Source: UBA9547 sp044349205
GTDB lineage: Bacteria; Bacteroidota; Bacteroidia; Cytophagales; UBA9547
NCBI GenBank assembly: GCA_044349205.1
Contig: JBIKRJ010000028.1
Span: 1 to 17,867, forward strand
Direction: 5' to 3'
Length of the DNA stretch: 17,867 nucleotides
Below the pieces are notes generated by a model. It saw only the letters and a list, made by a program, of their open reading frames with translations. It ran no database searches and was not told the origin of the DNA. A program made the translations under genes and the position numbers. The first letter of the stretch is position 1; the number at the start of each line of letters is the position of its first letter. This document shows positions 1 through 7,442 of this stretch, one piece after another.

Positions 1-623
1 ACTGGAAATTTTTGTTTTACAAGCTGTTGCAGATGCGTGTCGTTTTTCAATAGACCCAGCAACTTGTCTTTGAGCTGTGTTCTGTCCAGTGCATCTTCTA
101 TTTTTTGGTGAACTTTGTTCCACAAATACGCTTGCCAGGCTTCTATCTCGTCACCATTTGCCACAAGTTTTTCTTCGTTCCAAGCCTTGATGTAGTCTTG
201 CCTGTAAATGACCATTTGATCGAACAAATCGGCAATTTTGGTGGCCAGCTGCATGCGCCTCAAATCTGAATTTTCGACACCTTGATAATATCGGCTAACA
301 AATTGAAAACGAGACACAAAATCGTTTTCGTTCAGCAAAAAATATAGCCACCATTTTATCTTATTGGGACTCATTTTGAAATGCGCGTTCACTTTCAAAA
401 TGCGGGCTACTTCCAACACCATGTCGTTGGGTTTCAAGTAGCTGAAATTGGCAAACACCCCATTTTCTTTTGCTATGCCCATCGACACCCATTTTTCCAT
501 GCCTTCTGTTTGGGTTACCACGTAGTTAGGCTGAAAAACCGAACCTTTTTGCTGGTTCAAATCGGTCGAAAACTGCTTCAGCAAATGTTCTAGTTTGTGA
601 GAAAAATATAAGCTTACACCCAT
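1..623 (-). CDS. recC: RecBCD subunit RecC (exodeoxyribonuclease V gamma chain), 5' part only
   Basis: This is the first 207 codons of RecC, read from the ATG at 623-621 and cut by the window edge. RecC is the non-catalytic helicase-like subunit of RecBCD that scans for Chi and guides the separated strands during double-strand-break repair. The assignment rests on my own translation. The N-terminus VSLYFSHKLEHLL (residues 3-15), then VVTQTEGMEKWVSMGIA (35-51), KIADLFDQMVIYRQDYI (129-145) and EAWQAYLWNKV (161-171) match the pattern of E. coli RecC (its QSTGMAQWL, KAADLFDQYLVYRPDWL and AQAWQAPLWK segments, from memory). The start overlaps the recD stop by 10 bases, so the two genes are probably translationally coupled. 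recB is not in the window and may lie beyond the left edge. RecC is usually over 1000 residues, so most of the gene is missing here. Confidence 0.9.
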   Translation of the reverse strand, partial: MGVSLYFSHKLEHLLKQFSTDLNQQKGSVFQPNYVVTQTEGMEKWVSMGIAKENGVFANFSYLKPNDMVLEVARILKVNAHFKMSPNKIKWWLYFLLNENDFVSRFQFVSRYYQGVENSDLRRMQLATKIADLFDQMVIYRQDYIKAWNEEKLVANGDEIEAWQAYLWNKVHQKIEDALDRTQLKDKLLGLLKNDTHLQQLVKQKFP

Positions 624-2338
624 TCTTTTATTCGTTTAGTTATTCCTGAACTTCTTTGCACTTGCCCCTTTACTGTGTGGCTTAGTACATTTTTGTTGGC
701 AATCAATTTCACTGTTTTTTTTGCGCGGGTCACGGCGGTGTACAAGAGCTCGCGTGTCAAAACCTGATTTTCCCTCTCTGGCAACACCACAATGGCCGTA
801 TCAAACTCCGAACCTTGACTTTTGTGAATAGTCATGGCAAAAGCCGTTTGATAGTTTTTCAGATAAATGGTGGGAATGGATTTAAGGCCATTTTCGGTAT
901 TGGCATCTTCAAAAAAGACATGGAGAGATTCTGAACCGTTTTCGCGGCGCACAATGCCTACATCGCCATTGAACACATTGAGTGTGTAGTCGTTGGCAGT
1001 CACAATCACAAGCTGGTTTTCATAAAACCCTGCCTTTGGAGACAAATGTCCAGTTTCTTTCAGAACCGATTCTACATACTTATTGCACTGATAAAGCCCT
1101 GTTTCGCCTTCTTTTATCGCACACAACACCCGTATTTTTTGCGAAAACGAAAGCGCATTTTTCACATCGGGTTCCTGAATGTACTTCAAGTAAGATTTAA
1201 TATCTTCTTTTACTTGATGCAGCCCTTGGCATATGTCCACACCCGATTGTTCGGGTACACTACTCCCCTGCCAATTGAGCAATTCATCGGCATTGCCTTC
1301 CATTACATGTCTGCTGAAAAGCCCTATTCCCTTGGTGGCATCGAAGCGCCGACTGCGTTGTAATTCCACTATCGAGCTATTCAGAAAATGTTTTTCATTT
1401 GTTTGTTGAGTTTGGTTTAGTTGTGTATTAAAAACACTCACTATCTGGTTAAAAAAATGAATGGAAGAACTTGAAAAAGTATTGGCTATGGCGACTGTTT
1501 CGCACAAGTCGCTGAAAACGGAACCCGCTTCGACAGACGCCAACTGGTTTTTATCGCCAAGCAGAATAAGCTTGCACGAATTGCTGGTGGAATCCAATAA
1601 TTTGGCCATTAGTGGTACATCAATCATAGATGCCTCGTCCACAATCAGCAAATCGTACGGTAGGGGATTGTGGGCATTATGTTTGAAATAGGGCGAATCT
1701 TTCTTGTAGCCCAACATACGGTGAATTGTGAGGGGAGATATGGCCGCAAGTTTGTCTTTGACCGCCTTTTCCACCGGCATATTTCCAATCGAATTGGCAA
1801 TAGATTCTTTCATACGCATGGCCGCTTTGCCCGTAGGTGCCGCCAAGGCCACTCTTAATTCGGGGTGAATCCCATGCAACAACACGATTATTTTGGAAAC
1901 AGTGGTGGTTTTGCCTGTACCAGGACGGCCCGAAATGATTGAAAAATTGTTGATTACAGAGGCAAGCGCCGCAATCAACTGCCAGTCAATACCGTGGCTA
2001 TCTGAAGGAAACAATTGTTTGACCAACTCTTTTTTTTGAAGCAAAGCATTGGCAAATACCTCGTTTTCTTGTTCGGCAAGCGCCTTTATGCGCTCTATGA
2101 TAATGGTTTCGTATTCGTAGTATCGCTGCAGGTAAAGGTTTCCCTTTTCGACAATAAATGGCTTTTTGACATTCCCTTCGCCCACTTGGGGGTTTCCAAG
2201 CAGTTTTTGTAGGTCTTGCGCCTCCAATGGAAGACAAATACTGCCTTCTTGCAATTTGTCCATCAATTTTTCTGCTTTAGCCCGCAGGGCTTCTTCTTTG
2301 AAAAAATCGGCAAAAATGCTGGAAATAGACGAGAGCAT
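614..2338 (-). CDS. recD: RecBCD subunit RecD (exodeoxyribonuclease V alpha chain), SF1B 5'-3' helicase
   Basis: This 574-residue protein is the RecD helicase, the fast 5'-3' motor of RecBCD. Superfamily 1B motifs appear in order: Walker A GRPGTGKT at residues 137-144, motif Ia AAPTGKAA at 166-173, Walker B IVDEASM at 232-238, motif III GDKNQLASVEAG at 261-272, motif V TIHKSQGSEFD at 503-513 and motif VI YTAVTRAKK at 533-541. The N-terminal 120 residues match the small RecD domain that docks on RecC, including a CLPL segment at 35-38 also found in E. coli RecD. The length is close to the 608 residues of E. coli RecD. The LQRSRRF segment followed by GIG is also typical of RecD rather than RecD2 (which is longer). 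The stop overlaps the recC start by 10 bases. The order recD then recC differs from the recC-ptrA-recB-recD order of E. coli. The ATG at 2338 is the natural start, since RecD-like sequence begins directly after it. Confidence 0.95.
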   Translation of the reverse strand: MLSSISSIFADFFKEEALRAKAEKLMDKLQEGSICLPLEAQDLQKLLGNPQVGEGNVKKPFIVEKGNLYLQRYYEYETIIIERIKALAEQENEVFANALLQKKELVKQLFPSDSHGIDWQLIAALASVINNFSIISGRPGTGKTTTVSKIIVLLHGIHPELRVALAAPTGKAAMRMKESIANSIGNMPVEKAVKDKLAAISPLTIHRMLGYKKDSPYFKHNAHNPLPYDLLIVDEASMIDVPLMAKLLDSTSNSCKLILLGDKNQLASVEAGSVFSDLCETVAIANTFSSSSIHFFNQIVSVFNTQLNQTQQTNEKHFLNSSIVELQRSRRFDATKGIGLFSRHVMEGNADELLNWQGSSVPEQSGVDICQGLHQVKEDIKSYLKYIQEPDVKNALSFSQKIRVLCAIKEGETGLYQCNKYVESVLKETGHLSPKAGFYENQLVIVTANDYTLNVFNGDVGIVRRENGSESLHVFFEDANTENGLKSIPTIYLKNYQTAFAMTIHKSQGSEFDTAIVVLPERENQVLTRELLYTAVTRAKKTVKLIANKNVLSHTVKGQVQRSSGITKRIKEWV

Positions 2339-2363
2339 AGGATAATGGTTGAAGGTTTTTTGA

Positions 2364-2389
2364 CAAAATTAGGTGACAGCTACGCCAAA
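2364..2389 (-). promoter_or_regulatory. Candidate Bacteroidota-type promoter of recD
   Basis: On the minus strand, TAATTTTG (2371-2364) is a perfect match to the Bacteroidota -7 consensus TAnnTTTG. It sits 25 bases upstream of the recD ATG. A TTTG is present further upstream at 2389-2386, but the spacer is only 14 bases, shorter than the usual 19-21, so the -33 part is doubtful. The rest of the 188-base gap between recD and the hexosaminidase stop shows no other clear element and no good terminator. Confidence 0.35.
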
Positions 2390-2526
2390 ACATGTCGTAT
2401 GCTATTATTTTGTTCATGATGTTTTTATCCTATAGAAAAACACCCAACCCAATTTCTACTTTTCAGCAGAAAAACTCCTCTACAAGTGTTTATTAAAAGG
2501 ATTTTTAAGATTCACTAGCAAAACAA

Positions 2527-5079
2527 TTATTTCACTTCAGCCACAAAACTACCTCTACCCCTATTGTCGAAGGCGCGTAATTTGACTGTTTGATTGGTTT
2601 GCAAAGGTGCGCTGTAAACAGGGCTTTTGGCAGTGGGCGTTGTTCCATTGGTAGTATAGCGCAGAGTAAACCCTGGATAGGGCATATTGGCTTTTACCTC
2701 TCCTTTTTCCCTGACACCGCCAGGGGTAGGAATACGGTAATGAACACCCCCCAAAAGGTAGTCGAGTCTGGGCAACTCGCGCGTTCCTAATTGATTCACA
2801 AACCTATTCCAATCGGTTTGATAATTTTTTTCAGCCTTACTTTCATCTTCCTCTGTAGCCCAAGTGGGTTGCTCGGCCCAGGCTCTTTCGGCAAGTCCAA
2901 TCATTTTTGGAAAAATAAGGTACTCCATGTTTTGTCTGCCTTTTGCATTTTCCCCCCACAACTGGCCTTGTATTCCCAATATATGTTGTTGGTTTTCAGG
3001 TCTCAACCGTACTTTATCTTGAAATGTTTTTTTGTCGACTGGGTTGCCCATACGGTCTTCACGTGCACTTTTGAAAAAATTTTCTGGAACAAACGCAAAA
3101 GGTTTGTCCACATCTACATAGCCACCCCAATAATAGCCTGGTTCGCGCGGGTCTTTGTTGTAAGCCAAATCGAAATAAAGGTTGGTGACATTCCCCAATA
3201 CGACATCGTAACCTGCATTAGCCAACTTGTAGGCATTGTCTTCGTCGCCCCAACCCCACACGTTGTTCCAAGTGTAGGCTACAAATTTTTCGGAAATATG
3301 GGCACGGTCGGGCTGATGGCTTAAATTGCCCGCTTCGTCTTTTACTTTTACCAAACCTATCTCTTCCCAGCCTGCAGTACGTAAGTTGTATTTCTTAAGA
3401 ATCTCATTCATTTTACCCATAAAATAGCTGTAAAGCTCTTCCGTACCTGACCTATTGGGGTCTTCGGCCAATAGTTTTTGGCAAGCTGCCGATTTCTCCC
3501 AAACTCCTTTCGGCACTTCGTCTCCTCCCAAATGGAATAAATGGATGGGTGCATTTGCTTCTTTGTACATCGCAACCAATTCGCTAATCACCTTATCGTA
3601 AAAATTGAATGTACTGGGCTGACAAGGGCAAATGACATTGTCTTTCCACATTTGCACCGACATGTAGTTGGAGTGGTCGTCCATATCGCGCAAAAGATAT
3701 TGCACTGCTTCTTGGTGCTTGCCTTCTTTTTTTAATCGAGCATATCGGACATCCATTGACTTGATTGCGGCACGGGCATGGCCTGGCACATCCACCTCCA
3801 GTATCACTTCTATATGCCGTTTGGTGGCATATTGCAGTATTTCGATAAAATCTTGCCGAGTGTAATAGCCACTGCCATAGAAACCTGGTTCATCTGTAAA
3901 TGGCCCCGAACCAAAAGAAGGCAATAGACAGTCCGAATCACTAAAACTATGCCCTCTCTTTGCACCTATTTGGGTAAGTTCGGGCAATCCGGGTATTTCG
4001 ATTCTCCAGCCTTCGTCGTCTGTAATGTGAAAATGAAACTTGTTGAGCTTGTATAAAGCTAAAAGGTCCAAAAGCCGAAGCACACTTTCTTTGGTTTGGA
4101 AATTTCGGGCTACATCCAAATGCATGCCTCGGTATGTAAAACGTGGTGCATCTTCCACTTCGACCACAGGAAGCGCTATTTTCTTTGTTTTTGTCTGGTA
4201 GTTTGCAAGTGGAATAAGCGCGCGAACAGATTGTATGCCATGGGAAACACCGGCCGCGTCTTGGCCCACTATTACAAGGCTATTGGGCTCTATGTTCAGC
4301 TTATAACTTTCAGCACCTGCAATGTTGCCTGTTGCCAAACGGATGAAATTGGCAGATTGGGTATTGACCTCGCTCGATAAGGTAATCATGCCCAAAAAAG
4401 GCTCCAAATATTCAGCCAATAATTTTGCTTCTACTTCCAATCCTTTTTCAAAAAACAGTTTGGTAGAAGAATTTAGGATAAAATTACCCTGGCCTTCCTT
4501 GTACACTTTTGGTGTGGGCAGTATTTTGGGCAATTGATTGCCTGGCATCACGGCAAGTGCACTATATTGCTTGTAATTGCTTTCGGCGGTTGGAATTGGG
4601 CTATTGTCGCCAGCAAATCGCTTTATTTGGGCATTGAAAATAAAGGGTTTAACCTTGTAATTTTTGACGAGTTGTACAGTTTTATTTTCAAAAACGATAT
4701 ATGGACCAGCAGGTGCATCGCAGTAATTGGTGGCCCAATCGGAAGAAACATAAGGTATGACCAAACTGTCGCCTGTTTTCAAAGGCACAAAACTATTTGA
4801 GGGTTTTAGCCTAAATAAATCTCCATTTACGTGTTCAATTTTTACGCTTGGCGGATAAGAACCATACACAACGGTGCGCACATAATTGAAATAAATTTCC
4901 CAATTATTGGCCAAAGGTGTTTTTCCCTTGTTGAGCAAAGTGAAGGAGGATAAAAAACGAAACTGATTTTGGTAATTATTTTCTTTTACTTCCCACGACA
5001 ATTGTAGGTCTTGGTTGTATCGAGATTGGGCAAAAAGATGCTGGGACGAAATGGCAAGCAATAGTAAAAACTTTCTCAT
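2527..5079 (-). CDS. Secreted beta-N-acetylhexosaminidase (chitobiase type, glycoside hydrolase family 20)
   Basis: This 850-residue enzyme should remove terminal N-acetylglucosamine (or GalNAc) residues from chitooligosaccharides, glycans or muropeptides by substrate-assisted catalysis. It has a signal peptide (about 1-17, ending LFA before QS) and so is exported. Next come a chitobiase N-terminal carbohydrate-binding-like domain (about 22-165), a GH20b alpha/beta domain (about 186-308), the GH20 TIM barrel (about 312-735) and a chitobiase C-terminal domain (about 785-850). The barrel carries RGMHLDVARNF (317-327), FHFHITDDEGWRIEIPGLP (348-366) and the catalytic pair D520-E521 in HLGGDE. The layout and length resemble Serratia chitobiase. 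I chose the ATG at 5079. The frame stays open to an ATG at 5199, but the extra 40 residues overlap anmK and would bury the signal peptide. It lies 91 bases downstream of anmK on the same strand, possibly cotranscribed. Substrate preference cannot be read from the sequence. Confidence 0.93.
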   Translation of the reverse strand: MRKFLLLLAISSQHLFAQSRYNQDLQLSWEVKENNYQNQFRFLSSFTLLNKGKTPLANNWEIYFNYVRTVVYGSYPPSVKIEHVNGDLFRLKPSNSFVPLKTGDSLVIPYVSSDWATNYCDAPAGPYIVFENKTVQLVKNYKVKPFIFNAQIKRFAGDNSPIPTAESNYKQYSALAVMPGNQLPKILPTPKVYKEGQGNFILNSSTKLFFEKGLEVEAKLLAEYLEPFLGMITLSSEVNTQSANFIRLATGNIAGAESYKLNIEPNSLVIVGQDAAGVSHGIQSVRALIPLANYQTKTKKIALPVVEVEDAPRFTYRGMHLDVARNFQTKESVLRLLDLLALYKLNKFHFHITDDEGWRIEIPGLPELTQIGAKRGHSFSDSDCLLPSFGSGPFTDEPGFYGSGYYTRQDFIEILQYATKRHIEVILEVDVPGHARAAIKSMDVRYARLKKEGKHQEAVQYLLRDMDDHSNYMSVQMWKDNVICPCQPSTFNFYDKVISELVAMYKEANAPIHLFHLGGDEVPKGVWEKSAACQKLLAEDPNRSGTEELYSYFMGKMNEILKKYNLRTAGWEEIGLVKVKDEAGNLSHQPDRAHISEKFVAYTWNNVWGWGDEDNAYKLANAGYDVVLGNVTNLYFDLAYNKDPREPGYYWGGYVDVDKPFAFVPENFFKSAREDRMGNPVDKKTFQDKVRLRPENQQHILGIQGQLWGENAKGRQNMEYLIFPKMIGLAERAWAEQPTWATEEDESKAEKNYQTDWNRFVNQLGTRELPRLDYLLGGVHYRIPTPGGVREKGEVKANMPYPGFTLRYTTNGTTPTAKSPVYSAPLQTNQTVKLRAFDNRGRGSFVAEVK

Positions 5080-5170
5080 GGTTAAGTAATTGGAAAAAAC
5101 GAAATATTTTATTGGCAAAATAGCAAAAAAGACAAAAGATTGTTTGTGAAATAAGCTAAACGCAAAAACA

Positions 5171-6262
5171 TCAGCGATACAAATTTGAAAAATCGCCATA
5201 TAAGGCCCCTCCTATACTGTCGTACCTAGCTCCCGTCACCGACTTCAATGAATTTGTAAGATTCAAAACCCGTCTCAATCCCAAAAAGGCAAAAACCAGC
5301 GCTTCTTTGAAATTGACCAACTGACTATCGGGCACTATGACTTCACATTTGCCTTGTAGTTTTTGACGAAGCAACTCTACAAGAAAAGTATTGAAAGCAC
5401 CACCTCCTGTTACAAGAATTTTTTTTCCTGTTTTATTAGTACTCAATACTTCCACAGCTATTTTAGAGGCAATATGATGGCACATAGTACTCAACTTATC
5501 TTCCAATGTAACATTGGCTTCCTTTATCAACGGGAAAAACCACTGGTCGATGTATTCCTTGCCTAGTGATTTGGGGGCCTGTTTTAGGTAAAAATCCAAA
5601 CTGTCAAGTTTGCTCAACAAATCATGATTCAAAGTCCCACTTTTGGCCAAATCTCCCTTGTTGTCGTATTCAAACCCTTTTTCTTTGGCAAGAGCGTTAA
5701 GCACCATGTTTACAGGACATACATCGTAAGCTATTATGTCTTTATGTTGCTTTATGGAAATGTTGGCAATGCCGCCAAGATTTAGGCAAAAATCATACTC
5801 TTCAAACAAAAGCAAATCCCCAATAGGAACCAATGGCGCGCCTTGCCCTCCAAGCAGCACATCCATCGAACGAAAATCGGAGACTACGGGCAAACCAGTA
5901 CCAGCCGAAATGGCGGCACCACTCCCAATTTGACAAGTAAAACCATTTTCGGGTTGGTGAAAAATGGTGTGCCCGTGCGAGGAAACAAAATCTACCTCCA
6001 ATCCATTTCCCAAAAATCGTTTTACCTGTGCTCCGCAAAAAGTGCCAAACCGAAAATCGGCCATAGCAAGTTCCTGCGCAGTGGCATTCATCACATTCAG
6101 TAACGATCGCTCTTTTTCGGTGTATTCGTATGTTTTAGATGCAAGTATTTGATAGCCTTTCACCTGCCCATCTAAAGTCAGAAATTCACACAGGGCCATG
6201 TCCAATCCGTCGAGTGAAGTGCCCGACATTAAGCCCAGCACCTTCCAAGTTTTTTCCCTCAT
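5171..6262 (-). CDS. anmK: Anhydro-N-acetylmuramic acid kinase
   Basis: AnmK phosphorylates and ring-opens 1,6-anhydro-N-acetylmuramic acid, released from peptidoglycan by lytic transglycosylases. The product, MurNAc-6-phosphate, enters cell-wall recycling in the cytoplasm. From the ATG at 6262 the protein has 363 residues, near the 369 of E. coli AnmK. Family signatures are GLMSGTSLDG (10-19, ATP-site loop), SHGHTIFHQP (95-104), the SDFRSMDVLLGGQGAPLVP segment (128-146), LNLGGIAN (160-167) and VTGGGAFN (284-291). No signal peptide is seen, as expected. A TTG nine bases upstream of the ATG could also serve as start and would add MKN. The gene follows the porP-like gene after 73 bases and precedes a secreted hexosaminidase on the same strand. 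Together the pair suggests amino-sugar salvage. murQ, the usual next step, is not in the window. Confidence 0.96.
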   Translation of the reverse strand: MREKTWKVLGLMSGTSLDGLDMALCEFLTLDGQVKGYQILASKTYEYTEKERSLLNVMNATAQELAMADFRFGTFCGAQVKRFLGNGLEVDFVSSHGHTIFHQPENGFTCQIGSGAAISAGTGLPVVSDFRSMDVLLGGQGAPLVPIGDLLLFEEYDFCLNLGGIANISIKQHKDIIAYDVCPVNMVLNALAKEKGFEYDNKGDLAKSGTLNHDLLSKLDSLDFYLKQAPKSLGKEYIDQWFFPLIKEANVTLEDKLSTMCHHIASKIAVEVLSTNKTGKKILVTGGGAFNTFLVELLRQKLQGKCEVIVPDSQLVNFKEALVFAFLGLRRVLNLTNSLKSVTGARYDSIGGALYGDFSNLYR

Positions 6263-6335
6263 GTTTTTCAAAAACTATTGTTTACAAAACAAATAAAACA
6301 GAGAATCTTAACAATTTAAGGCAGAGAGGCAATAT

Positions 6336-7364
6336 TTAGCGATAGTTCATGACTTTTCGCTGCGCGGCACGCTTGCCGTTTTTAGAAGGGTCATATTCAA
6401 ACGAAAGGCATATTTCGTGCGCACCCGATGCACCCGAACGAACACCAGAAAGGGTAATATCGTAACTATAATAGAACCTTAGGATGTAATTTTCATCGTA
6501 AATTTTTCTGGCGCCTACGGTCAAAATTGCAGAATTGGCCTTTTCGCCTAACAGATTGAATCGCTTGAAACGATACGAAACACCACCGTACAAATAATCT
6601 TTTTGAAAAATGGCACCTGTGTTTATTTGCTCAAAATATCCTTGTTTTTCGGCTATGGCCACTGGTGCAACCGTAAAATCTTTTTCATCTCTTCCAAAGA
6701 AGCGCCTGATTGGCGCCATGCCAATGTAATGCACGCTAAACCTCATAGGCAAACGGTCATCTACTCCATAAAAAGACTGGTTGGGTCTAGACAAATGGCT
6801 AACGGTAAATCCAAAATCATGGTGCACATCGGGACCTCTGAATCGCAAAAGCGCCCCAGTTCCAAAATCGGGATAATTTTTGGCCATCGTTTCGGGAGGT
6901 GTAGCCCCCGAAGGATACGAGACTCCAGTTACAGGATCTAACTGATCAGTAAACACAAGATTGTTCCAATTCAACCTTTTGGTAACAAAACCAGTTTGAA
7001 TGCCCATGTGCAAATCGAGTCTATGGTCAAACTCATCGTACAACTTTATGTTCTTCTGAAGGTTCAAATACACCGAAGTGGTATTCAACACGTTTACCCC
7101 CGCACGGTCGTGCATTACAAATCCACCCACACCGGCTTGTTTTTTTTCTATTCTGCAATCGCCCCCCACTATATTGGTTGTAAATCCGGTAGGCAAATTG
7201 CTCCATTGGTTTCGGTAGGCCGAATTGAATCGAAATCCACCTTCGGCACCTGCATAGGCTGAATTCAAATATTGCCTGTTGTTGTAAAACTGAGAAAACC
7301 CTACATCTTGGGAATACACAAATAGACTACTGAAGATTAAAAAAACTACTAAAAAACTTCTCAT
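6336..7364 (-). CDS. PorP/SprF-family type IX secretion system membrane protein
   Basis: This 342-residue protein is a predicted outer-membrane beta-barrel of the PorP/SprF family. It opens with a signal peptide (MRSFLVVFLIFSSLFVYS) and then the family hallmark QDVGFSQFYNNRQYLNSAY followed by AGAEGGFRFNSAYRNQW (residues 19-54). The remainder alternates amphipathic strands such as YGGVSYRFKRFNLLG, as in porin-like barrels. Members such as SprF are needed to secrete or surface-localise type B T9SS substrates, often the product of the adjacent gene. Here the upstream gene, 78 bases away on the same strand, encodes just such a substrate. I chose the ATG at 7364. The frame is open to 7439, but those 25 extra residues precede a normal signal peptide and lie in the intergenic region. 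Whether it serves the shared secretion machinery or only its neighbour is inference. Confidence 0.92.
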   Translation of the reverse strand: MRSFLVVFLIFSSLFVYSQDVGFSQFYNNRQYLNSAYAGAEGGFRFNSAYRNQWSNLPTGFTTNIVGGDCRIEKKQAGVGGFVMHDRAGVNVLNTTSVYLNLQKNIKLYDEFDHRLDLHMGIQTGFVTKRLNWNNLVFTDQLDPVTGVSYPSGATPPETMAKNYPDFGTGALLRFRGPDVHHDFGFTVSHLSRPNQSFYGVDDRLPMRFSVHYIGMAPIRRFFGRDEKDFTVAPVAIAEKQGYFEQINTGAIFQKDYLYGGVSYRFKRFNLLGEKANSAILTVGARKIYDENYILRFYYSYDITLSGVRSGASGAHEICLSFEYDPSKNGKRAAQRKVMNYR

Positions 7365-7371
7365 GAGCAAT

Positions 7372-7395
7372 AAAAAAACACATCCCAAACTGGGA
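7372..7395 (-). terminator. Weak hairpin plus T-tract between the giant gene and the porP-like gene
   Basis: On the minus strand TCCCA (7395-7391), loop GTT and TGGGA (7387-7383) form a 5-bp stem. Four bases and then seven T residues (7378-7372) follow. It lies in the 78-base gap just before the porP-like start, so it could be a partial terminator or attenuator that lets only some transcripts continue. The stem is short and the T-tract displaced, so termination would be inefficient at best. Confidence 0.3.
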
Positions 7396-7442
7396 AAACA
7401 AAAACTAATTGACTGAATGCACCTTACATACACTTGCAAGCA

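Noticed and set aside
381..593. 70-codon plus-strand open frame near the left edge
   Set aside because: The minus strand here encodes the conserved N-terminus of RecC.
5080..5199. Upstream ATG at 5199 extending the hexosaminidase by 40 residues
   Set aside because: The extension overlaps the end of anmK and places a normal signal peptide (MRKFLLLLAISSQHLFA) in the interior; the ATG at 5079 is the better start.
6263..6271. TTG start for anmK at 6271
   Set aside because: An ATG nine bases downstream gives an N-terminus of normal length before the MSGTSLDG motif; the TTG cannot be excluded but is less likely.
6278..6292. Inverted repeat TTGTTT-N3-AAACAA between the porP-like gene and anmK, considered as a terminator
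   Set aside because: The stem is AT-only apart from one G-C pair and is not followed by a proper T-run; it is as likely to be chance in AT-rich DNA.
7365..7439. Upstream ATG at 7439 extending the porP-like protein by 25 residues
   Set aside because: The conserved family N-terminus is a signal peptide starting at 7364; the extra residues come from the intergenic gap, including the hairpin and T-run.
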